Shown here piece by piece: positions 45,157 to 56,769 of a stretch of 64,000 nucleotides of DNA (positions within the stretch are counted from its first letter, which is position 1; the number at the start of each line of letters is the position of its first letter). The notes beneath the pieces are model-generated. The model was given only the letters and a program-made list of their open reading frames with translations. It did not search any database and had not been told where the DNA came from. A program made the position numbers and the translations under genes. Source of the DNA: Volvox africanus (lineage: Eukaryota > Chlorophyta > Chlorophyceae > Chlamydomonadales > Volvocaceae); assembly GCA_030268105.1 (NCBI GenBank), contig BSDZ01000117.1:62001-126000 (forward strand). Direction: 5' to 3'.

Positions 45157-46479
45157 TACCGACAGCATGTTCATTTTGGGACGGGCCAGTTTGTCAGATT
45201 CCCGTCGGGCCAGTAACCTAAGTTCAGCTCCCAAGGAGAACTGAACCAAGTCTGTATATGACTTAAAGGTTTTACCCGACAGGTCAGTTGCACAGTCCCC
45301 ACTAAGGTCGGATGAGAGGCCCTGCTGAAACCAAAACACACGCTCACTATCAGACAGGTCCGCAATGGGCGTGACAAGAGCCTCAAAGCGGCTCTGATAG
45401 GCAGAGACAGTTTCTCCAGGGCGCATGCGGTATTTGCCAGCATTTAATTTCAGGCGTGCCTCAGTGTCACGTGACTGGACCTGGGGTGCAAAACGGACAA
45501 GCAGTGCTTCTAGCAGTTCCTCCTCAGATGTATAGGAATCCCTTGCGTTAGTCCATTGATCGTGCCATAATCTTGCCGCGCCTTCAAAGGCAGTGGCCAA
45601 GAAAAGACGGCGCGTAGAGTCCTGTTGACCCCCACGGGCTGTGGCAAAGTAGTTCCTAACATTATGGACAAAGGCCCGTAAATTAGAGGCGCAGCAACTC
45701 GTCCTAAATCAGAAAGCTTAACATCCATAGGGATATTCAGCTTAGGCACTGCGATCACTATTTTTATCACCTCGTCCTCATGTCCAGTATGAGGAGGCCC
45801 AGGTGGCCTGGAAGAGGTGCCCGCAACAGCAGCACAAGTTGTTGCGGCAGCAGCGGGAGCCATCCCAGGAATATCCACGGCACCAGGTGTCAAATGGTTT
45901 GACACTACAGCAGGGCCATGAACATAAAAAGGGGATGGGGCATAAATAGGTGATGTAGGTGCCTCAGGGGATGCTGTGTCGCCTTGCCTGGGAATAGGTG
46001 AAGGCTGGTTCGGAAGGTCGATACCACCTGCCACAGCAGCATTTGGTGGCTGTGTCAACCTAGAGAGCCATTCCCACCTATTCGCTTGGCTAGCATTAGC
46101 AGCAATCCGGCCAACAAACTGAAAGGTGTTGGCAGCAAGAGCCGAGACAGCATTCGCTAAGTTCGAGGCTTGCATATTGTATGCCTGAAAGCCTAACAGA
46201 TTGAACTGCGAGTGACTGTTCTGGCGAAAGGCAAAGCAAAGGCAAGGACCAGGGCCTACCCAACGCTTGGATGCCTTCGATGAACTTCAAAAATTTTGAA
46301 GTCCGCGCGTGAAGTTGATTTGCGATGGATCGGAGTGACTGGGCAGAAGTGCCGCTCCGACGGGTCTGAGGTGTTGACACGGTGGTAGCCGCAGCGAAAA
46401 TGGCGGCGCTCAGCTCCTCAGGCAATGTCTCCATGTCCAGAGGGATGTCGGCAGGAGGAAGATCGTGGTCGATGTCCAT
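45157..46479 (-). pseudogene. Element A gag, N-terminal part
   Basis: Begins at ATG 46,479 (MDIDHDLPPADIPLDMETL). Removing the 67-nt intron at 46,193-46,259 joins FIEGIQALG to FQAYNMQASNLANAVSALA in phase 1. A frameshift near 45,695 (around KLSDLG) separates this from the conserved gag domain (LRAFVHNVRNYFATARGG, FEGAARLWHDQW, SRFEALVTPIADLSDSERVFW). It is interrupted by element D after LSVQD. Confidence 0.85.
46193..46259 (-). other. 67-nt putative intron in element A gag
   Basis: Minus strand GTAGGC ... CTGTTAG. Its removal restores one continuous gag frame. Alternative acceptors nearby (CGCCAG, CTCGCAG) do not keep the phase. Confidence 0.65.
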
Positions 46480-46610
46480 TTATAAAAGGGCAGCTTGAGT
46501 GGCTTGAGCACGTTGCACGGTTAGAGTGGCTTGAGCAGTTACCACAGAAAGACTTGAGAAGGCTTGAACGATTTCAGCGGAAGACTTGACGAGACGTCCC
46601 AGGGAGGAAC

Positions 46611-46623
46611 GGTCTCGATACCA
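46611..46623 (-). promoter_or_regulatory. Element A primer-binding site
   Basis: Minus strand TGGTATCGAGACC, three bases from the LTR. It shares its first 12 bases with the B and D site, so probably uses the same tRNA. Confidence 0.8.
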
Positions 46624-46626
46624 GCT

Positions 46627-47048
46627 TGTTGTATATGGTACCCACGAAGGGTGGTATCAAAAGATACCGGTTGTTGTGCCAGAGCCCGATTAAGTAGAGC
46701 TGCCGACTAGGTCGTACTTGAGAGACCATAAGGCCTCGAACCGGGCGTGACCTTCAGAAGTCACCACTACAACCGGAGATTCAGTGAACCAGGAACCAGA
46801 TGTTCCACAATTTACCATTCAGGCGGTAAATGGCCCATTCCATACAGGTTATGGAGTAACCGACAGGTTCGGATGTTTCAGGAAATCGGTTAGTATTGGT
46901 CGTCGACAGCCGAGACCAAATCCACAAATCGAATGCCAGATGGGAACATGAAACAGTTAATCTGATAATTAAATATATTATATCATTAAATATTAAACAG
47001 ATAATTATTATACTTAATGAATTACCAAAATGCATTAAGGATACAACA
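46627..47048 (-). repeat. Element A 5' LTR
   Basis: 422 bp, three differences from 20,744-21,165; followed by CATAA. Confidence 0.95.
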
Positions 47049-48792
47049 CATAATTAACGTAATATTAATATTTATAATAATCATAATAATTTTAATAATA
47101 ATTATTATTATTTTAATTACTATTATTATTTATTAATTATCATGAGATTCATAAGAATCATATGAATCATAATGATAGGGCTCCGGTGTGCCCTCCCCAT
47201 CTCCCTCCCCCGCCCTTTGTCGGCGATGATGGTGGTGCTTTGGCGGCGTCGGTGGTGGCGTCGGTGGCGGACGGAGGGAGGGACGGAAAGAGGTTCCCAT
47301 TCCCACCATCGCCACCGCTGCCACCACGGCCACATACAACACTACGACTACCGCCGCAAACACTGCCACCAAGGCGACCGCTGTAAGTATCCTGGGGTAT
47401 GTATGGGCAGTGTTCATCATTGGATCTTAAACTGACATTCTCCGATTTGGCCTTCGTAGGCGGACACAACAGGGTCACTACACCCATGAAATCGAAACGG
47501 GTAAGATATGATACGGGATCGAGTTTCAAAGGTTACATGTGTATGTCTTGATGCCTTGACTGACTGAGGGATTACCTTGCAGGGATGTTTCGCTCTAGAG
47601 TGGTGAATGACCCTTCCCCTTGGTTTTGGATTTACGATATTCTGCCACTGACATTTCCGATTGGGCCTTTGTAGGCAGCCACAATTCCAGGACGGGCTTA
47701 GTATGCTAGGCGTCCGGGTCCGCTGTGCCTTGCGAGGTACGGAAATTCCTTATCCGCAACAGTATCCTGGGGTATGTACGGGCAGTGTTCATAATTGGAT
47801 CTTAAACTGACATTCTCCGATTTGGCCTTCATAGGCGGACACAACAGGGTCACTACACCCATGAAATCGTCACGGGTAAGATATGATACGGGATCGAGTT
47901 TCAAAGGTGACATGTGTATGTCTTGATGCCTTGACTGACTGAGGGATTACCTTGCAGGGATGTTTCGCTCTAGAGTGGTGAATGACCCTTCCCCTTGGTT
48001 TTGGATTTACGATATACTGCCACTGACATTTCCGATTGGGCCTTTGTAGGCAGCCACAATTCCAGGACGGGCTTAGTATGCTAGGCATCCGGGTCTGCTG
48101 TGCCTTGCGAGGTACGGAAATTCCTTATCCACAACAGTGACAATCAAATGCCAATAACAGTAATAGTAATAGTAATAAAAATAATAGTAATAAAAATAAT
48201 TATTATTATAAAAATTAATATATTTATATATAAATAATAATAATAAACATAATAAACATAATAAACGTAATAATAATAATTAACATAATTAACGTAATTA
48301 ACGTAATATTAATAATCATAATAATCATAATAATTTTAATAATAATTATTATTATTTTAATTACTATTATTATTTATTAATTATCATGAGATTCATAAGA
48401 ATCATATGAATCATAATGATAGGGCTCCGGTGTGCCCTCCCCATCTCCCTCCCCCGCCCTTTGTCGGCGATGATGGTGGTGCTTTGGCGGCGTCGGTGGT
48501 GGCGTCGGTGGCGGACGGAGGGAGGGACGGAAAGAGGTTCCCATTCCCACCATCGCCACCGCTGCCAACACGGCCACATACAACACTACGGCTACCGCTG
48601 CAAACACCGCCACCAAGGCGACCACTGTAAGTGTCCTGGGGTATGTACGGGCAGTGTTCATCATTGGATCTTAAACTGACATTCTCCGAATTGGCCTTCG
48701 TAGGCAGACACAACAGGGTCACTACACCCATGAAATCGAAACGGGTAAGATATGATACGGGATCGAGTTTCAAAGGTGACATGTGTATGTCT
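47049..48792. repeat. Tandem array, middle segment
   Basis: Continues the array after element A: rest of the spacer, a full core (about 47,150-47,760), a half unit without AT spacer (47,761-48,125), an AT spacer, and a core broken at 48,792 after CATGTGTATGTCT by element E. Confidence 0.92.
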
Positions 48793-49884
48793 AGCTAGGT
48801 ATTCTATCCACCTAGCCTGACGGCGGTTCAACGTCGGAACACTTTGCAAAAACGTTAGGGGCTTGTGGTCAGTTTTTAAAGTAAATGGGCGTCCCTCGAG
48901 GTAACAGCGCCATTCCTTTAAAGCATGCAGCACTGCCAGAAGCTCCTGTTCCCTGGTGGTGTAGCGAATCTCCGCACCAGAAAACTTCTTACTCGTGAAG
49001 GCGATCGGTCGCCCTTCCTGTAACAATACAGCGCCGCTTCCAAATATTGAGGCATCAGACACTACCTCAACACGAAACGGCAACGAGTAATCAGGGAATG
49101 CAAGGGTGACATCTTCGGCAACGGTTTGCTTGAGCTCTTTGAATGCCTGCTGGCATTGCGACGTCCACGACTCGAGCAAACGAAAACGCCTTTGCGAGTT
49201 AAGTTAGTAAGCGGGGCCGCAATGATGGAATATTTTTCAATGAACGTTCGGAAATAATTGGTCAAGCCAAGGAACTTACGCAGCTCCGTGAGGTTCTGAG
49301 GCGCGGGCCAATCGCGAACCACGGCGACCTTCCGCGGGTCCACCTAGGGCGGGTCCATAACTTACGGAACCCTCATCAGGAGCTTCGTACCAAACGTCAA
49401 CCGAGTAGGATGTCCCTGGCCACGGAGCCAGCATACCCTCCCGATCCAAACCATTAAACAAAACGGTGCCCGGCTCGAACCGGTGGACACACCGCATACC
49501 CCTTAACGATGCCTCTGCCTTGCGCTGACAGAAAGCAGGGAGTAATACACATGCGGCGGTGCCTGGATATTGACGCCTACATCTCCTGTATACGGCCAAC
49601 TGTTCCGACATCTCACGCAGAGACGAGGGGATGAACAAAACCACGTGGTTAGACAGATCGATAGACGACAGGGGACGGCGTGATGTAAACAGATTACACA
49701 ACGGATCGAAGCAGAGAAGTCCCGTACGTCCGTCAAGCGTGATACGTCGCGCAATGACTCGCTCGATGTGTCCAAGTACGCAAGGCAACAATGCCTCCAT
49801 GGCTGGCCGTAAGGATGACCACCGACCACGTCTTAGTTCAGAAATCCCGGGTGGTGCCCCCTCCGCAGGAACCCGGGCAAACCC
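48793..49884 (-). pseudogene. Element E pol remnant
   Basis: Holds the start of pol ([16 protein letters not shown], to YGPAL). It then jumps near 49,345, at a GGACCCGC shared by both sides, to the end of RT ([12 protein letters not shown]) and RNase H up to QARWIEYLA. A one-base loss near GVFV shifts the frame. The RT catalytic YLDD is deleted. Confidence 0.9.
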
Positions 49885-51463
49885 CTATTTCGGCTGAGGT
49901 ACAAACGGCGGCAGCAATGGGCAATCCTTCGTAGGATGGCTCTCCGTGCACTGTAGACAAACATTGGCCACTTTCCGACGCTCGAACTCGGAACGATTGC
50001 AATTCCATTTTGGCATAAACGAGTCATCCGTGCGAGTCCGCTTCGCATTGGGGTCAGAGTGCTGTGTGGCTGCCGACGACGGCGCACCACCACGCTTCCT
50101 GCTTTTAGCTGGGTCCGAGCTCGGACCTGCTCCTCCTGACCCACGGACACCCGAGCTAGCGCCCCCGCGCGCCTTGTGTTGCCGGTTGCTGCGTCGCGTC
50201 GCGGCAGTAGGCGAGGGGCGGGTCGCTCCAAGTTCCTGGTCTAGAGCTACAGCTTCCCCAAGCGGATCCTGCACTTGCACGGCATTTGCACGAGGGGCGG
50301 ACTTGACTTCTTCTTCACCGGCAAGTAGTCGTATCTCCGTACCCTTAGCAAATGTGACCAAGGCATCATACGACTTGATCGGCACCCCAGACAAGTCAGT
50401 AGCGCACCATTTAGCCAAACGTTTCGTCAGGCCTCGCTTAAACCAAAAGACACGCTCGGTCTCGGTGAGGTCAGCAATGGGGGTCACAAGTGCTTCGAAG
50501 CGTGACTGGTACGCAGGTACATTTTCACCCCGACGCATGTGGTAGCTACCGGCCGCCAAAACCTTACGAGCCTCCACATCACGTGCTTGCACCTCAGTAG
50601 CGAACCGTGCCAGCAGAGCGGCGATCATCTCGTCAAAAGTATATTCGCCCCGGGCGGTGGTCCATTCGCGATACCAGTCCTTCGCTGAGCCCTTGAGGGT
50701 GTTACCAATGAAGAGACACCTGATACCATCATTATCACCACCATGAACAGCCTGGAGATACTTTTTAGCGTCACGCACGTACGCATGAGTTGCATCGGCT
50801 ATGCTAGGGCCTGGTGTGTTTTCAGTCAGTGAGATATTAAGCCTAGGAACAGGAATTGACAATCTCATCACCTCAGGGATGGCGTCGTGCCTTCACGCTT
50901 GAGGTAACGGCAGAACCCGTGGTCCAGCAGTGTTGTCCATATTCGTATTAACTGCTGAATGCGGCACAATTATGTGAGCAGGGGTCTGAAGGACAAGGGG
51001 CTCTTGAGTGGCTCGCGTGCCAACAGTCTCAAGACCTCTATCCAGAGCTCTAGCAGCCACAACAAAATCGGGTTGGCTAGCTAAGCTAGTGTGCGGCGTA
51101 TTGTTGCGTTCCGCGGACATGGAACACGAAGCAATACCCTAGGTTTGCGTAATAGAAGTCGACTTCTATCGCAAAGGCAAGAGTACAAAACGATTCGGTA
51201 ATCCTACCGACAGTACTCTTGAGAAGATTCAGTAAACTCAGCAAGTACTTGCCCAGCTGAGTTCTGATCTCCGTAGTTTGGGCGATGAGAGTCGCCAACT
51301 GGTCCGGATGAAAGCCTCAGCCGTCGCCTCCGGCCTCAGCCGTCGCAGCAAGCAATGCCGGAGCGCTGAGATTACAGGAAGCAGCGGCGTCCAATATGGC
51401 GCGGCCTAGGTCTTCGGCGAAAGTATCTAGCGGTCCTCGTGGTTCGTCGCTGGAACTCGCCAT
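49885..51463 (-). pseudogene. Element E leader and gag remnant
   Basis: Leader ATG at 51,463 without the 71-nt intron. The gag ATG is at 51,120, and a TGA at 50,893-50,895 stands where relatives have CGA (Arg). From there gag is open for 328 codons to the zinc knuckle (CLQCTESHPTKDC) and its terminal UAG, with pol following in frame. Confidence 0.9.
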
Positions 51464-51530
51464 AGAGAGAACCTACTTCCGATTTGACACAAAGAGACAG
51501 TTAGGCAACGAACCTGTCTCGATACCAATT

Positions 51531-52364
51531 TGCTGTACCTCTCCTTCATGTTTGCTCATAAGTATCTGCGCGTCTGAAGGCTTTCGGCACCGATGCGCGA
51601 GCACTTGCAAGTACAGCAAGGCAAGCGCGAGCAAACAGAGACAGCGGAAGACTTCAAGACAAGAAGAGATATAACTTACAGTCTTACAGATCGAAGCGAT
51701 GCAATGGAAGAAATCTCCGTCAGCGCCGGAAGCAAGCAATCATCACGCGGCGGTGATAAGCGAAGTTTAGGCTTAGCTCGGGCTAAGTAGAATAGCGATT
51801 AGCAGTAATAATGTGGAACACATGAGTGTTCTCCGGTATCGAATGTCTTATCTTACTTAGCCGTCCTCGCATCTGTTATACTCGCAGCATCACGATGTCG
51901 TACGGTTCACACTAGGAGGCCGATCCTAAGTGTGACAACCCTACTGTGTATAGGCGATGTCCAAGCATAACAATGTATAAGCCTTTCCGGCATTCGCATG
52001 ATGCAAGGGTCCGAATAACGATATTCGGTTGCAAGGCATGTATCGTGACGGGTGCAGCGCTCTCAACGTGTGCTGTAATGAAGTAATATTATATCAAATA
52101 ATATTACTTATCGTTTCATAGCACGAGCATAATGCGCACTTCAATGACTCGGGATTTCATGCATGCTAGGCGGATTTGCCATGATGCGATGTCGCGATGG
52201 ATAATGGTGTCATGCCAAATGCATATATAAATATATACGAATACATTTATATCATGCAAGTTCATTCATATGCATTGATCGTTCATGCGTTCATCAGGAT
52301 AGCACTTCGCCTCGTAGGGTCGCATCGACCTACGCATCGGCGGAAAACGAACCGTAGCACAACA
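51531..52364 (-). repeat. Element E 5' LTR
   Basis: 834 bp, more diverged than the other family LTRs; it starts TGCTGTACC instead of TGTTGTACC on the plus strand. Primer site complement at 51,513-51,527. Confidence 0.9.
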
Positions 52365-52685
52365 GAGGACCCCTTCTTGCTGAAGTGGGATTGCAAGCGC
52401 TCCGAGCTGGAGTGTCGGAAGACGGCCAATGTGTGCTGGAGGTGTACGGTGGACCACCTCACGAAGGATTGCCCATTGTTGCCGCCTTTGGCCGTGTGAC
52501 CAAGGTAGGGCATTGCCCGGATGTGGAGTTGATTCCACCCGGAATGCTGAACAAACGTGTAGTTGGTGGTCGTTTGTATGACCAGCTATGAAGGCATTGT
52601 TGTCTTCTGGTCCTTGAAAGGTGCCGTTATGTTCATCCCCTCATCTTTATGTGAGCTGTTCGTACAGCTTACTTTGTACAGGAGT

Positions 52686-53513
52686 ATTCTTTAGTCCTGG
52701 GCGGGCTCCATATGAGTACTTTAAGAATATAGGTTCAAATATACATTTTAATATCTTACAGATTCGACCAACTTATCTTCAAAGCAAGATATTACTAATG
52801 GGCTTTTCCCTCCATCTTCTTTAGGAATCATAGTAATTCTTGCAGGTTTAGAATTGTATTGACTTCGTCGGATTCTGGTAAGGAGCAAGCTTAAATTCGC
52901 TTTTAATTTCTTCCCATATTCCTCTTTAGTTATACCATCTGTGCCTACAGCTTTCTTACTACGCTGTTCCTCATATTGTTCTGCAAGCATCTCTAAATCA
53001 ATAATATGTCCGATATTATTGAACTTCATTTCTTGATTTTGTGATGCTAACAACTTTATACGCTCAAGTTTTGTTAACCATGTTTCTCTGTCTTTGCTGT
53101 GTACAGTCATTGTTTCCCTTTTACGTTCTTACCTTTCTGCCAACCCTTTGCTCCACTCCCATTACGGAGCTTCATCGCTACTACGGCTGACTAAGCCATC
53201 CTTACACCATCTTCAAAGCCTTATGTTTCGGCACTTGTACTTTGAATACTTACTTGTTAGATAAGAGTTATAAGGACTTCCCAAGTTCTGTCATTAATCT
53301 TTGTAAATTCGCCAACACCTGAGACCCCGGTGGTTGAAGACTATTGGAGTTTCGCTAGTTTGACCTCCTGTCTTCTATTGCTTGCTATCTTGTGTACAAT
53401 ATCAGCTTCCACTACCAATACACTTTCGGGGCTATACCACGCTCATCGTTTGACTTCGGCTCGGATACTTTGCTATCTACGCTTCGTCGAGTAGGTTACC
53501 CATCTCAACGCAA
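52686..53513 (-). mobile_element. Group II intron fragment with reverse-transcriptase/maturase N-terminus
   Basis: On the minus strand about 400 bases of apparent intron RNA leader precede ATG 53,110. The 120-codon frame includes KDRETWLTKLERI, KAVGTDGITKEEYGKKL and ITMIPKEDGGKSPLVISCFEDK. These are the RT-0 to RT-2 region of bacterial and organellar group II intron proteins (typical form: PKxDGxxRPLxIxxxEDK). The frame stops before the catalytic YADD block and before domain X, so it is truncated. It is AT-richer than its surroundings and interrupts the pol of element F without a clear target duplication. A nuclear copy of organelle DNA or a bacterial source are both possible. Confidence 0.75.
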
Positions 53514-53582
53514 GACATGTCAATATCCAGACACCGCTGCATGTGTTTTGTTCCCTGCCTATAGCCAGCGCAAGGCTGAGGC

Positions 53583-53764
53583 TATTGAGACGTAGACTAT
53601 CAGACATTAGGAAGCCTGACGTAATAACAAGAAAGTATACGTTACATATTATCTGATAGTAAAGAAGTCCGAATAGTTCGTTCTGGAGTCGGCACATATA
53701 CTTGCGCGTATAGCACTACAAACAGTACGAACGCGGGTATGAACGCGAGGACAGCTACAACAGC
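53583..53764 (-). repeat. Element G 3' LTR
   Basis: TATTGAGACGTAGAC ... GCTACAACA on the plus strand. It matches the 5' LTR well for about 155 bases and then diverges, so the exact inner border is uncertain (it could extend to about 53,800). Confidence 0.7.
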
Positions 53765-56682
53765 GGAATCCTCATAGCGATCTCCAACTGTTGACTCGTC
53801 GAACTTGACCGTCGAGTGGGTGCTGATGACATTATTGCTCAAGATGCGGTCTTCCTCCCTTGCTCGTATCCAACCAACACTCCTTTCTTACTCACGGGTT
53901 GCAGCTTGTTCCGCTTTTCCTTTGGCACATGTGCGTATGCGGTACTGCCGAAAACTCTCAGATGGCTTATGTCCGGCTTCACCCCCATGAACGCCTCATG
54001 GGGCGTTACTGATGCCCCCACGACCGGTGAAACGTTGCGCAAAAGATTCGCCATAGCCATGGCTTCTGCGGTAGTCCTGACTCCGCCAGCATTGCCCGGG
54101 TCTTCTCCAATAGGGTCCTGTTGAGGTGCTCCGCCACCCCATTCTGCTCCGGCGAATACCCAACGGTCGTACCATGGATAATCCCTTTTTCGCCGAAGTA
54201 GGCGCTCATGGCTGAGTTAAGGAACTCGGTCCCACGATCCGTGCATGCCTCCTTCACGCGACGGCCAGTCATATTCTCCAGCGCCTCGATCATTGTCTTG
54301 ACCTTCTTTCGAACTGCGTCCTTGGTCTCCGTGAACGCAACAGTAGAAAATCCCGTGCAGTCGTCCAGCAATGTAGTAACGTACCGGGATCCTGTTGTAC
54401 CTCTCGTTCGCGTTTGCTCATAAGTATCTGCACGTCTGGAGACTTTCGACACTGATGCGTGAGCACTTGCAAGTACAGCAAGGCAAGCGAGAGCAAACAG
54501 AGACAGCGGAAGACTTCAAGACGAAGAGAGATATAACTTACAGTTTTACAGACCGGAACGATGCAATGGACGAAATCTCCGTCACCGCCGGAAGCAAGCA
54601 ATCATCATGCGGCGGTGATTAGCGAAGTTCAGGCTTAGCTCGGGCTAAGTAGAATAGCGTATAGCAATAGTAATGTAGAACACACAAGTGTTCTCCGGTA
54701 TTGAATGTCTTATTTTGCTTAGCCGTCCTCGCATCTGTTATACTCGCAGCATCGCAATGCCGTACGATTCACATCAGGAGGCCGATCCTAGATGTGACAA
54801 CCCTACTGCGTCTAGGTGATGTCTATGCATAACAACGTATAAGCCTTTCCGGCATTCGCATGATGCAAGGGTCCGGATAATGATATCCGGTTGCAGGGCA
54901 TGTATCGTGACGAGTGCGGCGCTCTCAACGTGTGCTTTAATGAAGTAATATTATATCAGATAACATTACTTATCGTTTTGTAGCACGAGCATAATGTGCA
55001 CTTCAATGCTTCGGGCTTTCATGCATGCTAGGCGGATTTGCCATGATGCGATGTCGCGATGGATAATGACAACATGCCAAATGCATATATAAATGTACAC
55101 GAATACATTTATATCATGCAGATTCATTCATATGCAATGTGTTCATCACAATAGCACTTCGCCTTGTAGGATCACATCGACCTACGCATCGGCGGGAAAC
55201 TAACCGTAGCACAACAGATCCACCTATCGAAGTCTCAGGCATAGGTCCACAGACGTCCAGGTGTATCAGGCCCAGAGGTTTCGCCGCCTTGTGTCCAGTG
55301 GACGGGAATGGTCCACGTATTTGCTTTGCATAAATGCAGGGCTCGCAGGTCCGCGACCTGGCTGCTTCCAGACTCACGCGATCCAAATCCATGCCGGTTA
55401 CCATGTGTTCCCGGCACATACGTTCCAGGCTCTTGTAGCCCAGATGCCCCAAGCGCCGATGCCACAGCGCTGCCTTCGAGCCTTCTGACCCGACCGCCGC
55501 ACATGAGCGGCCTTTCTTGGCTAAACGCCCTGCTGTGTGATGGCGAACAACATAGAGGCGTCCCACTTTGTCTGCGCGTAGGATCGTCCTCCCCTTTGCT
55601 TGCACGAGTGCTTTGTTGTGGCCCAGCTGAATGGTGGCGCCACGCTCATCAAAAATCCCTGCTGAGATCAACTTGGGCACCACATAGACGTTCTTGAGCT
55701 CAATTTGCAGCCCCTTGACGGTGTTACTCCACATGGTGTAATGGCCCACGTGGGTCGGCTTATACCTGGAGCCATCGTAGCCAACCACCGTGAACATTTC
55801 TTCTGGCTGCACAGCTCTCACGTCCTCCAGCTCTGTCGCGTCGTAGGTGATATGCCATTCTGACGCTGAGTCCAGGTGCCAGGCGTTCGACCGCGACTCG
55901 TTTCCAACTGCATACGCCATTTTTGTGGGCCCCCTGCGCTGAAGGTTGCCCCTGCCGCGTCCATAATTTTGTTGTTGGTCTGCCAGGCGCTTATTGCATA
56001 CTCCGATAAAATGTCCTGGCTTGCTGCAGTAATGACAGATAGCGTTTGGCTTGCTCCTCTGCTTACTTTGTTGATTACGGCCTGTAGAGCTTGCGTTGCC
56101 ACCACTTCGGTGTGCGATGTATGCGGATGATGACTCCCTGTTGTCATCATCCGGTATCACATACGCCATGAGTCGCGCGACCACTTGCGAGAAGTCCAGC
56201 TCTCCTTCACGCATTGTCAGGGCTGTTGTAACCACATGACACTTGCTCGGAAGTCCTTTGATGCCAATTGTAGAGAGCTCCGTGTCTGCGACTGCGTGTC
56301 CCACATCCAGCAAGTCCGACTGTAGCTGTCGCACGCGGCTGATATAAATTGGCAGCTCCTCTCCATTAGCCATTTTAAAATCACTTAGCTCCTGTCGTAG
56401 TGCTACCTTTCTCGTGTTGCAGGTTGATGCGAACGTAGCCGCCAAAGCGTCCCAGGCGGCCTTCGCATTTGCCGCCCAAACAATTGTTTGGAGGTGATGG
56501 TTCTTTACGTTCTTGGCCATCACACTCTTGAACTTGTCGGAGATGATGACATCCGCCTCTGCAATTGGTGCTTGTAGCAGGGCGCGACTGTATCCAAGCT
56601 CCGAGCACAACAATTGGAATCGTAGTTTCCAAATTGAGTAGTTGTGTAGGTCCAGCGGCTCGTCCAGCCTATCCTTTCCCAT
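53765..56682 (-). pseudogene. Element G gag-protease-integrase polyprotein
   Basis: Starts at ATG 56,682 (MGKDRLDEPLDLHNYSIWKL). A UBN2-like gag is followed by zinc knuckle CHYCSKPGHFIGVC, protease loop LDSASEWHITYD (DSA in place of DSG or DTG), GAG-pre-integrase (LWHRRLGHLGYKSLERM, CEPCIYAKQ) and the first integrase aspartate (HLDVCGPMP). The solo LTR H splits the frame at 55,216/54,393. It resumes with TTLLDDCTGFSTV, the second Asp (CTDRGTEFLNSAM), the Glu (SPEQNGVAEHLNRTL) and the integrase C-terminus (HLRVFGSTAYAHVPKEKR). A one-base frameshift near 53,840 precedes ILSNNVISTHSTVKFDES. Confidence 0.88.
54393..55216 (-). repeat. Solo LTR H of the gypsy B/D family
   Basis: A complete 824-bp LTR flanked by GATCC (54,388-54,392 and 55,217-55,221), with no internal sequence. 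Such solo LTRs arise by recombination between the two LTRs of an inserted element. It splits the integrase frame of element G. Confidence 0.95.
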
Positions 56683-56757
56683 TGTGAAGACCTATAAACT
56701 CGAAGATCAACACTAGAATGGACAAAAGATGTCAGGCTCCACGGTCAATGTTGACCG

Positions 56758-56769
56758 GGGCTCATAACC
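56758..56769 (-). promoter_or_regulatory. Element G primer-binding site, half-tRNA type
   Basis: Plus strand GGGCTCATAACC directly adjoining the LTR, identical to element C and to the initiator tRNA-Met anticodon arm. Confidence 0.85.

Larger units (their letters stand above)
20744..47048 (-). mobile_element. Element A: Ty3/gypsy chromovirus-like LTR retrotransposon
   Basis: Its 422-bp LTRs (20,744-21,165 and 46,627-47,048) begin TGTTGTAT and end ATACAACA. They are flanked by the 5-bp duplication CATAA (20,739-20,743 and 47,049-47,053). I count 3 differences between the LTRs. Without the nested B (with C) and D insertions and their duplications the element is about 6.8 kb. Gene order on the minus strand is gag (zinc knuckle), UAG, protease, RT, RNase H, integrase, chromodomain. 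Gag has one frameshift and pol two nonsense codons, so this copy is dead. The empty site reads as ordinary array spacer. Confidence 0.95.
48793..52364 (-). mobile_element. Element E: truncated gypsy element of the B/D family
   Basis: It retains the 5' LTR, primer site, spliced leader, gag and parts of pol. It ends abruptly inside RNase H, joined directly to array DNA at 48,792/48,793. There is no 3' LTR and no target duplication on that side. An internal deletion of about 1.36 kb (relative to D) removes protease and most of RT. Confidence 0.92.

Noticed and set aside
54290..54601. Frames at LTR edges such as those ending VPLVRVCS
   Set aside because: Artificial fusions of host element frames with LTR ends at insertion junctions.
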